DNA of 34,210 nucleotides, taken from positions 8,109 through 42,318 of the forward strand of contig JAPUEM010000133.1 in NCBI GenBank assembly GCA_027492575.1, given 5' to 3'. The notes beneath the pieces are model-generated. The model was given only the letters and a program-made list of their open reading frames with translations, had not been told where the DNA came from and did no database searches. The translations under genes and the position numbers were made by a program. Positions 27,083 through 34,210 of the stretch are shown piece after piece. The number at the start of each line of letters is the position of its first letter. Position 1 is the first letter of the stretch. Source of the stretch: Propionicimonas sp. Lineage in GTDB: Bacteria; Actinomycetota; Actinomycetes; Propionibacteriales; Propionibacteriaceae.

Positions 27083-27714
27083 CACGCCAGCGTGCCAGGC
27101 GGATCCGACAGCAGCGGCGCCAGCCGCTCCCGGACGGCGGCGGCGATCTCCTCGCGGTCGGTCCGGGCCGGCAGCACCAGGTAGTGCTCGGCGTCCCGGG
27201 CGGCCAGGGCCAGGAACTCGGCGCGGGCGCGCAGGTGGAACTCCAGGCCCGCCCCCTCCACCCGGTCGGGGCTCTCGATGCCACCCACCCCGCGCTCCGG
27301 ATCGAGGTCGAGCAGCACGGTCAGGTCGGGCAGCAGGTCGCCGGTCGCCCAGCGGGCGATGGCTTCGAGCCGGTCGGTGCCCAGCTGCCGGCCGGCGCCC
27401 TGGTAGGCCAGCATCGAATCGATGTAGCGGTCGCAGACCACGATCGCGCCACGCTCCAGCGCCGGACGGACCAGTTCATAGACGTGATGGGCCTTGTCAG
27501 CGGCATAGAGCAGGGTCTCGGCCCGGGGCGAGAGGTCTCCGGTGGCCGGGTCGAGGACGATCTGGCGCATCACCGCGCCGGCCTTGGTGTCCCCCGGCTC
27601 GAAGGTGAGCACCACGTCGTGGCCCTGGGCGGCCAGCCAGTCGGCCAGCAGCCGCGCCTGGGTCGACTTGCCCACCCCGTCCCCGCCCTCGAAGACGATG
27701 AACACTCCGGCCAT
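27082..27714 (-). CDS. tmk: Thymidylate kinase
   Basis: Phosphorylates dTMP to dTDP for DNA synthesis (210 residues). The P-loop is GGDGVGKST at 10-18, the DRY motif is at 95-97 (CDRYIDSMLAYQG), and TVLLDLDPERG follows. The lid region is complete. GGGAGGG precedes the ATG at 27714. It forms an operon with holB and lies downstream of topA, separated from it by 295 bp that hold a repeat array. Confidence 0.96.
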   Translation of the reverse strand: MAGVFIVFEGGDGVGKSTQARLLADWLAAQGHDVVLTFEPGDTKAGAVMRQIVLDPATGDLSPRAETLLYAADKAHHVYELVRPALERGAIVVCDRYIDSMLAYQGAGRQLGTDRLEAIARWATGDLLPDLTVLLDLDPERGVGGIESPDRVEGAGLEFHLRARAEFLALAARDAEHYLVLPARTDREEIAAAVRERLAPLLSDPPGTLA

Positions 27715-27737
27715 CGGCCCTCCCTTTCGTCGCGCTC

Positions 27738-27766
27738 AGCCTACGGCCTGGCGCAGGTCGGGTCAT
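27738..27766 (-). promoter_or_regulatory. Candidate promoter of tmk-holB
   Basis: On the minus strand ATGACC (27766-27761) and TAGGCT (27743-27738) are 17 bases apart, a reasonable -35/-10 pair. The tmk start lies 23 bases after the -10. Confidence 0.5.
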
Positions 27767-27784
27767 GATGTGGTTGAGCAAGCG

Positions 27785-27799
27785 GCCACCGCAGGTGGC
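27785..27799. other. Hairpin between topA and tmk
   Basis: A perfect 6-bp stem, GCCACC-GCA-GGTGGC, lies between the repeat array and the tmk promoter. It could help end the topA transcript, although no T-run follows. Confidence 0.45.
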
Positions 27800-27814
27800 G
27801 ACGCCGGAAACGAA

Positions 27815-27975
27815 ACCGCCGATGTTGTCGTTCTCAGGCCGGTCAGCCAGCCCAGCCCACACGCGACCGCCGATATGGTCGTCATTCGGGCGAAATTGGC
27901 CGGAATGACGACCACTTCGGCGGTTCGATGAGCCTGAGACCCGAACCCGGCGCTGACAACGACAACTTCGGCGGT
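27815..27975. repeat. Array of four 18-bp motifs, two in each orientation
   Basis: Consensus ACCGCCGAWRTKGTCGTY. The copies are at 27815-27832 and 27866-27886 (forward) and at 27905-27924 and 27958-27975 (reverse). The inner pair, with flanking GTCATTC and GAATGAC, makes a long hairpin. The outer pair brackets it, and CTCAGGC and GCCTGAG sit inside the outer copies. The region is non-coding and lies between the topA stop and the tmk promoter. Confidence 0.85.
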
Positions 27976-28009
27976 CCGAGTGGGCAACCATCGGCACGGG
28001 CCCACAGAC

Positions 28010-30697
28010 TCACGCCTTCTTGGGGGGCGTCTTCCTTGTCGTGGTGCGCTTGGCCGCGGGCTTGCGGGCGGTGCGCTTGGGGGCGGGGCCCTTGGCGCGC
28101 TTCTCGGCGAGCAGTTCGGCGGCGCGCTCAGGGGTCATCGCCTCGACGGAGTCGGTGCGGCGCAGGGTGGCGTTCACCTCGCCGTCGGTGACATAGGCGC
28201 CGAAGCGGCCGTCCTTGATCACCATCGGCTTGCCGTTGGCCGGGTCGGGGCCCAGTTCGCGCAGCGGCCCGGAGGCGGTGCGTCCGCCCCGGGTCTTGGG
28301 CTGGGCGTAGATCGCCTCGGCCTCCTCCAGGGTGATGTCGAAGATCTGCGCCTCGGAGGCCAGCGAGCGGGAATCCGTCCCCTTCTTCAGGTAGGGGCCG
28401 TAGCGGCCGTTCTGGGCGGTGATCTCCTCACCGTCAGCACTCTTCCCCACCACGCGGGGCAGCGAGAGCAACTGCAAGGCCTGCTCCAGGGTCACCGTCT
28501 CTACAGACATAGAGGCGAACAGTGAGCCAGTGCGCGGCTTGGCCGTCTTGGGCGCGCCCTCCTCGAGCACCTCGGTGACGTACGGGCCGTACCGACCCGA
28601 CTTCGCCACGATCTGACGGCCCGACTCGGGATCAGCCCCGATCGACCGCTCTTCGGCGGCAGGCTTCTCCAGCAGCTCGCGGGCGACCTCGACGGTCAGC
28701 TCGGCCGGCGGCAGGTCGGGGTCGACGTTGGCGCGGCGGCCGTCGGCGTCCTCCACATAGGTGCCGTAGCGGCCCACCCGCACGTCGATGCCGGAATCCT
28801 CCAGCGCGAAGGTGGAGAGCGCCCGGGCATCGATATCGCCCAACTCGTTCACCAGCTGCTGCAGACCCTCGTAGCTGTCGCCCTCGGGCCCGAAGTAGAA
28901 GTCCCGCAGCACGGCGACCCGGGCGGCGTTGCCGTTGGCGATCTCGTCGAGGGTCTCCTCCATGAGCGCGGTGAAGGCGTAGTCGATCAGCCGCGGGAAG
29001 TGCTCGACCAGCAGCCGGGTGACCGCGAAGGCCAGCCAGGTGGGCACCAGGGCCGAGCCCTTCTTGAAGACGTAGTCGCGGCTGGTGATCGTCCGGATGA
29101 TCGCCGCATAGGTGGACGGACGCCCGATCTCGCGCCGTTCCAGCTCGGCCACCAGCGAGGGCTCGGTGTACCGGGCCGGCGGGGTGGTGCTGTGCGGCTT
29201 CGGAGTGACCTCCTCGGCCACCAGCGGCTGGCCCGCGGTGAGTTCGGGCAGCGGGGCCTGGGCGTCGTCGGCGGCCTCGCCTTCGTCCGCGGCGGCGACG
29301 TAGACCTTCAGGAAGCCGGGGAAGGTGATGGTGCGGCCGGAGGCGGTGAGCGTGGCCCGTCCGGCGTCGACCACCTCACCGGTGCTGGCGTCGGTGACGC
29401 CGACCCGCTCGGCCAGGGTCGCGCCGATCCGCACGGTGACGGTGTTGCCCTCCGCGTCCTTCATCTGGGAGGCCAGGGTGCGCTTCCAGACCAGCTCGTA
29501 GAGCCGCAACTGGTCGCCGTGCAGACCGGTCTCGGCCGGGGTGCGGAACTGCTCGCCGGCCGGACGGATGGCCTCGTGGGCCTCCTGCGCGCTCTTCACC
29601 TTGGAGGCGTAGACCCGGGGCTGGTCGGGCAGGAACTGTCCCCCGTACAGGTGCTTGATCTGCGCCCGGGCGGCCGTGATCGCCGCCTGCGACAGGTTGA
29701 CCGAGTCGGTACGCATATAGGTGATGAAGCCGCGCTCGTAGAGCTCCTGGGCGACCGACATCGTCCGCTGCGCGGTGAAGCCGAGCTTGGTGCCCGCCTC
29801 GCGCTGCAGGGTGGTGGTGCGGAAGGGCTCGTAGGGCTTGCGGCGGTAGGCCTTCGCCTCGACGCCGGCCACCGCGTAGGTCGCCTGGCGCAGGGCCTCG
29901 GCCAGCTGCTCGGCGGCCTCGGCGGAGAGGTGCAGCAGTTCCTTGCCGGTCAGCTTCCCGGAGGAGTCGAAGTCGCGCCCGGCGGCCAGCCGGCGGGTGC
30001 CGAACTGGCTCAGGGACGCCGTGAACTGGCGCGGGGAGGCGTCCGGTCCGGCGTCCAGCAGCGCCTCGATACCGGCGTAGTCCACGACGTGGAAGTTGAT
30101 CCGCTCCCATTCGCGGTCGACGACCAGGCGGGTCGCCACGGACTGCACGCGCCCCGCCGAGAGCCGCGGCATGACCTTCTTCCACAGCACCGGGGAGACC
30201 TCGTAGCCGTAGAGCCGATCGAGGATGCGACGGGTCTCCTGGGCGTCCACCAGGTCGATGTCGAGATCGCGGGTGTGCTCGACGGCGGCGTGGATCGCCT
30301 CGGGGGTGATCTCGTGGAAGACCATCCGCCGCACCGGGATCTTCGGCTTCAGCTCGTCCAGCAGATGCCAGGCGATCGCCTCACCCTCGCGGTCCTCGTC
30401 GGTGGCGAGGAAGAGTTCGTCGGCTTCCTTGAGCTTGGCCTTGAGGTCGCGGATGGTGCCCTTCTTGTCGGCGTCCACCACGTAGATCGGGGCGAAGTCG
30501 GCGTCGACGTTCACGCCGGTGCGTGCCCACTTCTCGCCCTTGTACTTGGCGGGGATGTCGGCGGCCTTCTCCGGTAGGTCGCGGACGTGGCCGCGGCTGG
30601 ATTCGACGATGTAGCCCGCGCCGAGGAACCTCGCCAGGCTGACCGCCTTGGTGGGCGACTCGACGATGACGAGCCGGCGTTTGGTCGCTTGAGCCAC
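28010..30697 (-). CDS. topA: DNA topoisomerase I
   Basis: Type IA topoisomerase (895 residues) that relaxes negative supercoils. The Toprim domain begins at VIVESPTKA (E13) and has ATDEDREGEAIAW. The active-site Tyr is about residue 327 in FITYMRTDSVNLS. GRVQSVA is conserved. Instead of zinc fingers the C-terminus has four repeats of the GRYGPYV kind, then a Lys/Arg-rich tail, as usual in actinobacteria. The GTG at 30697 has GAAGG upstream. The open frame reaches back to 30850, but that part translates a palindromic repeat and promoter, so it is not coding. Confidence 0.97.
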   Translation of the reverse strand: MAQATKRRLVIVESPTKAVSLARFLGAGYIVESSRGHVRDLPEKAADIPAKYKGEKWARTGVNVDADFAPIYVVDADKKGTIRDLKAKLKEADELFLATDEDREGEAIAWHLLDELKPKIPVRRMVFHEITPEAIHAAVEHTRDLDIDLVDAQETRRILDRLYGYEVSPVLWKKVMPRLSAGRVQSVATRLVVDREWERINFHVVDYAGIEALLDAGPDASPRQFTASLSQFGTRRLAAGRDFDSSGKLTGKELLHLSAEAAEQLAEALRQATYAVAGVEAKAYRRKPYEPFRTTTLQREAGTKLGFTAQRTMSVAQELYERGFITYMRTDSVNLSQAAITAARAQIKHLYGGQFLPDQPRVYASKVKSAQEAHEAIRPAGEQFRTPAETGLHGDQLRLYELVWKRTLASQMKDAEGNTVTVRIGATLAERVGVTDASTGEVVDAGRATLTASGRTITFPGFLKVYVAAADEGEAADDAQAPLPELTAGQPLVAEEVTPKPHSTTPPARYTEPSLVAELERREIGRPSTYAAIIRTITSRDYVFKKGSALVPTWLAFAVTRLLVEHFPRLIDYAFTALMEETLDEIANGNAARVAVLRDFYFGPEGDSYEGLQQLVNELGDIDARALSTFALEDSGIDVRVGRYGTYVEDADGRRANVDPDLPPAELTVEVARELLEKPAAEERSIGADPESGRQIVAKSGRYGPYVTEVLEEGAPKTAKPRTGSLFASMSVETVTLEQALQLLSLPRVVGKSADGEEITAQNGRYGPYLKKGTDSRSLASEAQIFDITLEEAEAIYAQPKTRGGRTASGPLRELGPDPANGKPMVIKDGRFGAYVTDGEVNATLRRTDSVEAMTPERAAELLAEKRAKGPAPKRTARKPAAKRTTTRKTPPKKA

Positions 30698-30751
30698 GAG
30701 GTTGCCTTCTGCTGCGGAACGGACGGCGCAACGTTCGGTGCGCCAGACCGC

Positions 30752-30779
30752 ATAGTAGCCACAGTGTCGAACCTGTCCA
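30752..30779 (-). promoter_or_regulatory. Candidate promoter of topA
   Basis: TGGACA (30779-30774) and TACTAT (30757-30752) on the minus strand are separated by 16 bases. The match to the vegetative consensus is good (one and two mismatches). The expected transcript start is about 48 bases before the GTG at 30697. Confidence 0.6.
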
Positions 30780-30804
30780 CCACGGACGGCGCAGTTGAGT
30801 CGGG

Positions 30805-30824
30805 ATCCCCGCCTGCGCGGGGAT
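30805..30824. repeat. Dispersed palindrome, CCCCGC family (copy 2)
   Basis: ATCCCCGC-CTGC-GCGGGGAT followed by GACGAAAAGGGAAGCGGGGA and two further degenerate GCGGGATGAC half units up to about 30870. It matches the copy at 25858-25877 and lies just after the end of the HtrA-like gene. Confidence 0.8.
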
Positions 30825-30881
30825 GACGAAAAGGGAAGCGGGGATGACAAAGAGAGGAAGCGGGATGACCCGCCGGGGCCG

Positions 30882-32543
30882 TCAGTTGACCGGGCTGGCC
30901 TCCAGGACCACGGACGCCTGACGCTCCTTGCCGCTGGGGGTCAGCCACTCGATGGTGACCTGGTCGCCGGGTTCCAGGCCGCGGATGACGGTCGCCATAT
31001 TGGTGGTCTGGTTGACCTCGGTCTCGCCGACCCGGACGAGGGTGCTGCCGACCTCCATGCCGGCCCGGCCGGCCGGCGAGTCGGCGACGACATCGGTGAT
31101 GAGAACTCCGTAGCGGGAGGCCTTGCCGATCACGATGCCCAGGTAGCCGGCAGGCCCGACCCGGACCGTCCCCACGTCCCTTCCGGCCTCGATCGTGTCG
31201 ACGACCGCCAGGGCGTCGGCGATCGGCACCGCGTAGGAGCGTCCGGCCTGGGTGGAACCGGCGGTGGTGATGCCCACCACCTCGGCCTCGTCGTCGAACA
31301 TCGGGCCGCCGGAGTGGCCCGGGACGGCGCCCGCGGTGGTCTCGATCACACCGGAGAGATCCTCCTGCGAGCCCCACGGCGAATCCGAGTTCACCGTCAG
31401 GCTGCGGTCGAGCCCGGTCACCTTGCCGGCCGCGCGGACGAGTTCGTTGTGCCCGCCGGCGTTGCCGACCGCCGCCACCGCGTCACCGACCGCCACCTCG
31501 TCGTTGTCGAGGGTGACGGTGGCGAGCCCGCTCGCGTCCGCCAGCTGCAGCAGCGCGACGTCCTTGGTCTGGTCGAAACCCAGCACGGTGGCGGGGTAGC
31601 TGTCGCCGCTGTCGGCGATGGTCACCTGCAGCGACTGGGTGCCGGCCACCACGTGGTAGTTGGTCAGGATCTTGCCATCCGGGGTCAGCACCATGCCGGT
31701 GCCCGCCGCGATACCACCGGAGGTCTGGCCCTCGACGAAGACCACGCCGACCGACTCGCCGGCGGAGATCGGTGCGTTGGGGTCCTGGCTCGTCTCCGGC
31801 TCGGTGCCCGGCTGTGCGGGCTGCGCCGGCTCCTGGGGTCGCGCGGGCTCGACGCTCGGCGCGACCGGCTTCACCGACTGCTCCAGGATCGGCCGCAGCG
31901 CCCAGGCGAAGCCGGTGATGGTCACGGCCAGGGCCAGGGCGAGCACCAGGATGAGGCGGCCGACCCCGCGGCGGGGCTGGGTCTGACCGGGGGCCGGCCA
32001 CTGCGGACCGGCCGGGTACTGCCCGTAGGGGTTGTAGGGCGGCGGCTGGTGGTAGCCGGCCTGGGAGGGCTGGGCGTACCGAGCGTAGGGGCCGGCGGCG
32101 AGCGAGGGCTGCGGCTGGGGGGTTCCGGGCTGCGGGTAACCGGGATGGCCAGGCTGCGGGTAACCGGGGTAGCCGGGCTGGCCGGTCTGCGGGTAACCGG
32201 GCTGGGGGTAACCGGGGTAGCCGGGCTGGCCGTAGGGCGCGGCGGCCGGGTAGGGACCGGTGGAGGCCTGCGGGTAGCCGGCCGTCCAGGCACCCTGGCC
32301 GGCGCTCCACCCGGGCGCGCCGGCGGGCGGCTGACCCAGACCGGACGGGAGCGGGGGCGGCGTCCAGGCCGGTCCGGCAGCGGGCGACCCGGCAGGTGGC
32401 GGCGGAACGGCGTAGCTCGGCCGGCCGGCCTGGTGCGGGGGCTGTGCGGGCGGCGGCACATCGAATCGCGCGGTCGGCTCCGTCCCGATCACCCGGGTGG
32501 GCTCGGTCGGCTCGATCCGCTGCGTCTCGTCATGCTCAGTCAT
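30882..32543 (-). CDS. HtrA-like serine protease with Pro-rich cytoplasmic N-terminus and PDZ domain
   Basis: Membrane-anchored protease (553 residues). Residues 1-190 are rich in Pro, Gly, Tyr and Gln with tandem GYPQPGYP-like units. One membrane segment lies at about 194-216, followed by a Pro-rich linker. The trypsin-like domain has His297 (LTNYHVV), Asp328 (TKDVALLQL) and Ser411 (GHSGGPMFD; His replaces the common Asn before Ser). A PDZ domain covers about 465-550 (GYLGIVI, VVADSPAGRAGMEVG). It probably degrades or senses misfolded envelope proteins. The ATG at 32543 has AAGGAG upstream; the longer open frame upstream is not coding. Confidence 0.92.
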   Translation of the reverse strand: MTEHDETQRIEPTEPTRVIGTEPTARFDVPPPAQPPHQAGRPSYAVPPPPAGSPAAGPAWTPPPLPSGLGQPPAGAPGWSAGQGAWTAGYPQASTGPYPAAAPYGQPGYPGYPQPGYPQTGQPGYPGYPQPGHPGYPQPGTPQPQPSLAAGPYARYAQPSQAGYHQPPPYNPYGQYPAGPQWPAPGQTQPRRGVGRLILVLALALAVTITGFAWALRPILEQSVKPVAPSVEPARPQEPAQPAQPGTEPETSQDPNAPISAGESVGVVFVEGQTSGGIAAGTGMVLTPDGKILTNYHVVAGTQSLQVTIADSGDSYPATVLGFDQTKDVALLQLADASGLATVTLDNDEVAVGDAVAAVGNAGGHNELVRAAGKVTGLDRSLTVNSDSPWGSQEDLSGVIETTAGAVPGHSGGPMFDDEAEVVGITTAGSTQAGRSYAVPIADALAVVDTIEAGRDVGTVRVGPAGYLGIVIGKASRYGVLITDVVADSPAGRAGMEVGSTLVRVGETEVNQTTNMATVIRGLEPGDQVTIEWLTPSGKERQASVVLEASPVN

Positions 32544-32617
32544 CGGTGCTCCTTGGTCCGCCCTCCAGTGTCGCGGGGGATCCAAAGCCGCGGCTATGCG
32601 ATTGCTGTGAAATCGCG

Positions 32618-32761
32618 ATGGACACCAGCGTAAACGCCTCGCCTCCCCCACGTCTTCCCGGGCATCCGGTGAGCACCCCTGAGGCCGACACCTTCGTGGA
32701 CGGGGTCGCGACCCGCACCCCGGTGCCGGACGCGGTGGCGGCCATGCTGGCTTCCGGGTAG
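32618..32761 (+). pseudogene. Possible remnant of a PLP-dependent enzyme (dehydratase-like)
   Basis: A 47-codon frame, or 30 codons from the GTG at 32669, ends in TAG. Its part TPEADTFVDGVATRTPVPDA resembles the segment TxADGIAxRxP seen in threonine/serine dehydratase-like PLP enzymes. No further part of such an enzyme is visible before or after it, and the methyltransferase gene of the other strand begins 6 bases later. A fragment left by deletion is the simplest reading; a small independent gene is possible. The similarity is from memory and needs a search. Confidence 0.35.
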
Positions 32762-32767
32762 TCGCGC

Positions 32768-34210
32768 TCAGACGACGGTGAGCAGGCCGTCGGCCAGCAG
32801 CGGGCGAACCTCCGCGAGGATCTCCGTCGCCAGCGCGGCGTCGTCCACGTCGAGCAGGCCCGCGACGGCGTCCACCAGGACGCCCAGCGGAAGATCGCCG
32901 TCGCAGGCGCCGACCACGGCGGCCAGGGCGGTGCCGGCGATCCCCGCGCGGCCGAGGCCCCCTTGCTGTCGCAGCACGATGTGCTCCGGGTCGGTGGCGC
33001 CGGGCGCCCCGATCGCTTCCTGAACGAGGTCGTCGGAGCGGCGCAGGGTGGCAGCGAGCAGTTCCGCCTCCGGCCGGCGCGACGGCTCGATGCCGGCGAA
33101 GTGGGCCAGCACCGCGTCCGCCACCGGTTGGTGGACGGCGTGCGGCCACTCCTCCAGCCGGACGCTCGGCTCGGCGCTGCCGCTGTTGCGGACGAAGAGC
33201 CAGCCCATCCCGACCCCGGTGATCCGCTGCCGCCGGAAGTACTCCAGCCACTCGCGGTAGCCCGGCAGGTAGTCGCCGCTGCCGGCGAGCCCGGCGTCGG
33301 CCAGCCAGATCTCGATGTACTCGAAGGGGTCGAGGTGTTCCCGCTGCAGGACGAGCGCGTCATGACCGGCGGGGATCCATTCGACCACCCGCTCCTGCCA
33401 GGACCGGCCTTCGGTGACCGCCCAGTTGCCCAGCACCACCAGCAGGCCGTCCGGGTTGAGCGGGGCCGAGCGCACCACCTCGCGCATCAACTGGTCGGCC
33501 TCGAAGCCGCCCTCGCGGTAGACCAGGCCGCCGCCGGGCGGTGACATCACGTAGGGCGGGTTGGTGACCACGAGATCGAAGCCCTGCCCCGCCACCGGCT
33601 CGTAGAGGGAACCCAGCCGCAGATCGGCCTCGACCTGGTTCAGGCCGAGGGTGATGCGGGCGAGGTCGAGGGCGCGCGGGTTCAGATCGGTGGCGACCAC
33701 CCGGTCGGCGTGATCGGCCAGATGGACGGTCTGGATGCCGCAGCCGGTGCCCAGGTCGAGCGCGGTGCCCACCTGGCGCCGCGGCACCAACTGGGCCAGC
33801 GTGGTGGAGGCCGGCGACGCGCCCAGGACGAAATCGGAGCGGGGCCGTGCGACCCGGGTGTCGAGCGGGGTCTGGTCGGAGCAGATCCAGCCCTGCCGCC
33901 GCTCGGAGCCGTAGGGCTTGATCTCGACGGTGGCGCGCAGGTCGTCCGTCCCTTCGAGCAGGCCCGCGTCGCGCAGCCCGGGCACGTCCAGCCAGGCCAG
34001 CCGGTCGGCCGGCACCGGCTGTTGCAGCAGCCACAGCCGGATCGCCGCCGCCTGCGGATCGTCCGCATCGCCCAGTGCCTGGCTCGCCGCGACACCGGAG
34101 TTGCGGCCCAGCCCGGCCAGACCTGCTTCACCGAGCCGATCCGTCACCGCGTCCAGGGAGTAGCCGGCGCCGACCAGGTCGTCGCGCAGCCGTTCGATCG
34201 CCGCTTGTCC
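32768..34210 (-). CDS. Class I SAM-dependent methyltransferase, 5' end beyond window
   Basis: At least 480 residues are visible, and the frame stays open to the window edge, so the start is missing. The N-terminal part before the fold looks like the region described as DUF7059. The SAM-binding motif is ALDLGTGCGIQTVHLA, followed by VVATDLNPRALDLA. The catalytic NPPY (VVTNPPYV) is the signature of N-methyltransferases acting on amide or base nitrogens, such as the PrmC and RsmC/RlmG groups. A C-terminal 150-residue domain (DVDDAALATEIL...) is of the winged-helix kind by appearance. The substrate is unknown. Confidence 0.88.
   Translation of the reverse strand, partial: GQAAIERLRDDLVGAGYSLDAVTDRLGEAGLAGLGRNSGVAASQALGDADDPQAAAIRLWLLQQPVPADRLAWLDVPGLRDAGLLEGTDDLRATVEIKPYGSERRQGWICSDQTPLDTRVARPRSDFVLGASPASTTLAQLVPRRQVGTALDLGTGCGIQTVHLADHADRVVATDLNPRALDLARITLGLNQVEADLRLGSLYEPVAGQGFDLVVTNPPYVMSPPGGGLVYREGGFEADQLMREVVRSAPLNPDGLLVVLGNWAVTEGRSWQERVVEWIPAGHDALVLQREHLDPFEYIEIWLADAGLAGSGDYLPGYREWLEYFRRQRITGVGMGWLFVRNSGSAEPSVRLEEWPHAVHQPVADAVLAHFAGIEPSRRPEAELLAATLRRSDDLVQEAIGAPGATDPEHIVLRQQGGLGRAGIAGTALAAVVGACDGDLPLGVLVDAVAGLLDVDDAALATEILAEVRPLLADGLLTVV

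Noticed and set aside
27763..28005. Small protein gene with repeated TAEVVV/TTISAV phrases between topA and tmk
   Set aside because: The repeats are simply the translation of the inverted DNA array; there is no ribosome binding site, and both orientations are equally open.
30698..30850. N-terminal extension of topoisomerase I
   Set aside because: The extra frame translates a dispersed palindrome and the promoter; the GTG at 30697 with a ribosome binding site matches the family start.
32544..33251. Extended start of the HtrA-like protease into the methyltransferase gene
   Set aside because: The ATG at 32543 has a strong AAGGAG site; the region upstream belongs to an antisense frame of the methyltransferase and an intergenic gap.

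Overview
The window is a chromosomal segment of a high-GC actinobacterium. GTG and TTG starts are frequent, -10 boxes are of the TANNNT type, and some starts look leaderless. The left part (ppa, dacB, DUF2342-type metallopeptidase, tilS, hpt, ftsH) and the right part (TAP-type hydrolase, holB, tmk, topA) follow gene orders known from Mycobacterium and Streptomyces. The gene content would suit Propionibacteriaceae or a related family, but that is an inference; no rRNA or marker gene settles it. Both window edges cut a gene: ftsH at the left (its C-terminus is missing) and a methyltransferase at the right (its N-terminus is missing).

Layout. 1-6650 (minus): ftsH, hpt, tilS, metallopeptidase, dacB. 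6806-7910 (plus): ppa and a SixA-like phosphatase, separated by a shared bidirectional terminator from a minus-strand beta-glucoside-type PTS permease (7973-10060). 10385-11013 (minus): a thioredoxin-repressor operon with its own operator, divergent from a large SDR-HAD fusion gene (11221-13446). tRNA-Thr(CGT) lies at 13496-13568. 13828-22761: a fructan/sucrose catabolic locus with a solute-binding lipoprotein, two permeases, two GH32 fructosidases, a GH13 amylosucrase-like enzyme and a convergent LacI regulator. 22864-32543 (minus): secreted-type TAP hydrolase, DoxX-family membrane protein, DNA polymerase III delta', thymidylate kinase, topoisomerase I, HtrA-like protease. 32768-34210 (minus): methyltransferase.

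How the parts work together. The sugar locus reads as a complete intracellular route: short fructans or sucrose enter through the ABC transporter (its ATPase is not encoded here), the two signal-less GH32 enzymes release fructose, and the GH13 enzyme attacks sucrose. The thioredoxin-repressor pair looks like a small self-regulated thiol or persulfide response unit. The tmk-holB pair is translationally coupled.

The most unusual features are repeat elements. A roughly 241-bp element bounded by 27-bp inverted repeats sits in frame inside tilS and carries 30-bp tandem repeats. A 160-bp array of four copies of an 18-bp motif, two in each orientation, lies between topA and tmk. Two families of short palindromes are scattered between genes. 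Other points of interest are a CsoR/CstR-family repressor lacking the metal-binding His, an SDR-HAD fusion with a changed HAD motif, Pro/Gly/Tyr-rich tails on both FtsH and the HtrA-like protease, and a possible remnant of a PLP-dependent enzyme gene.
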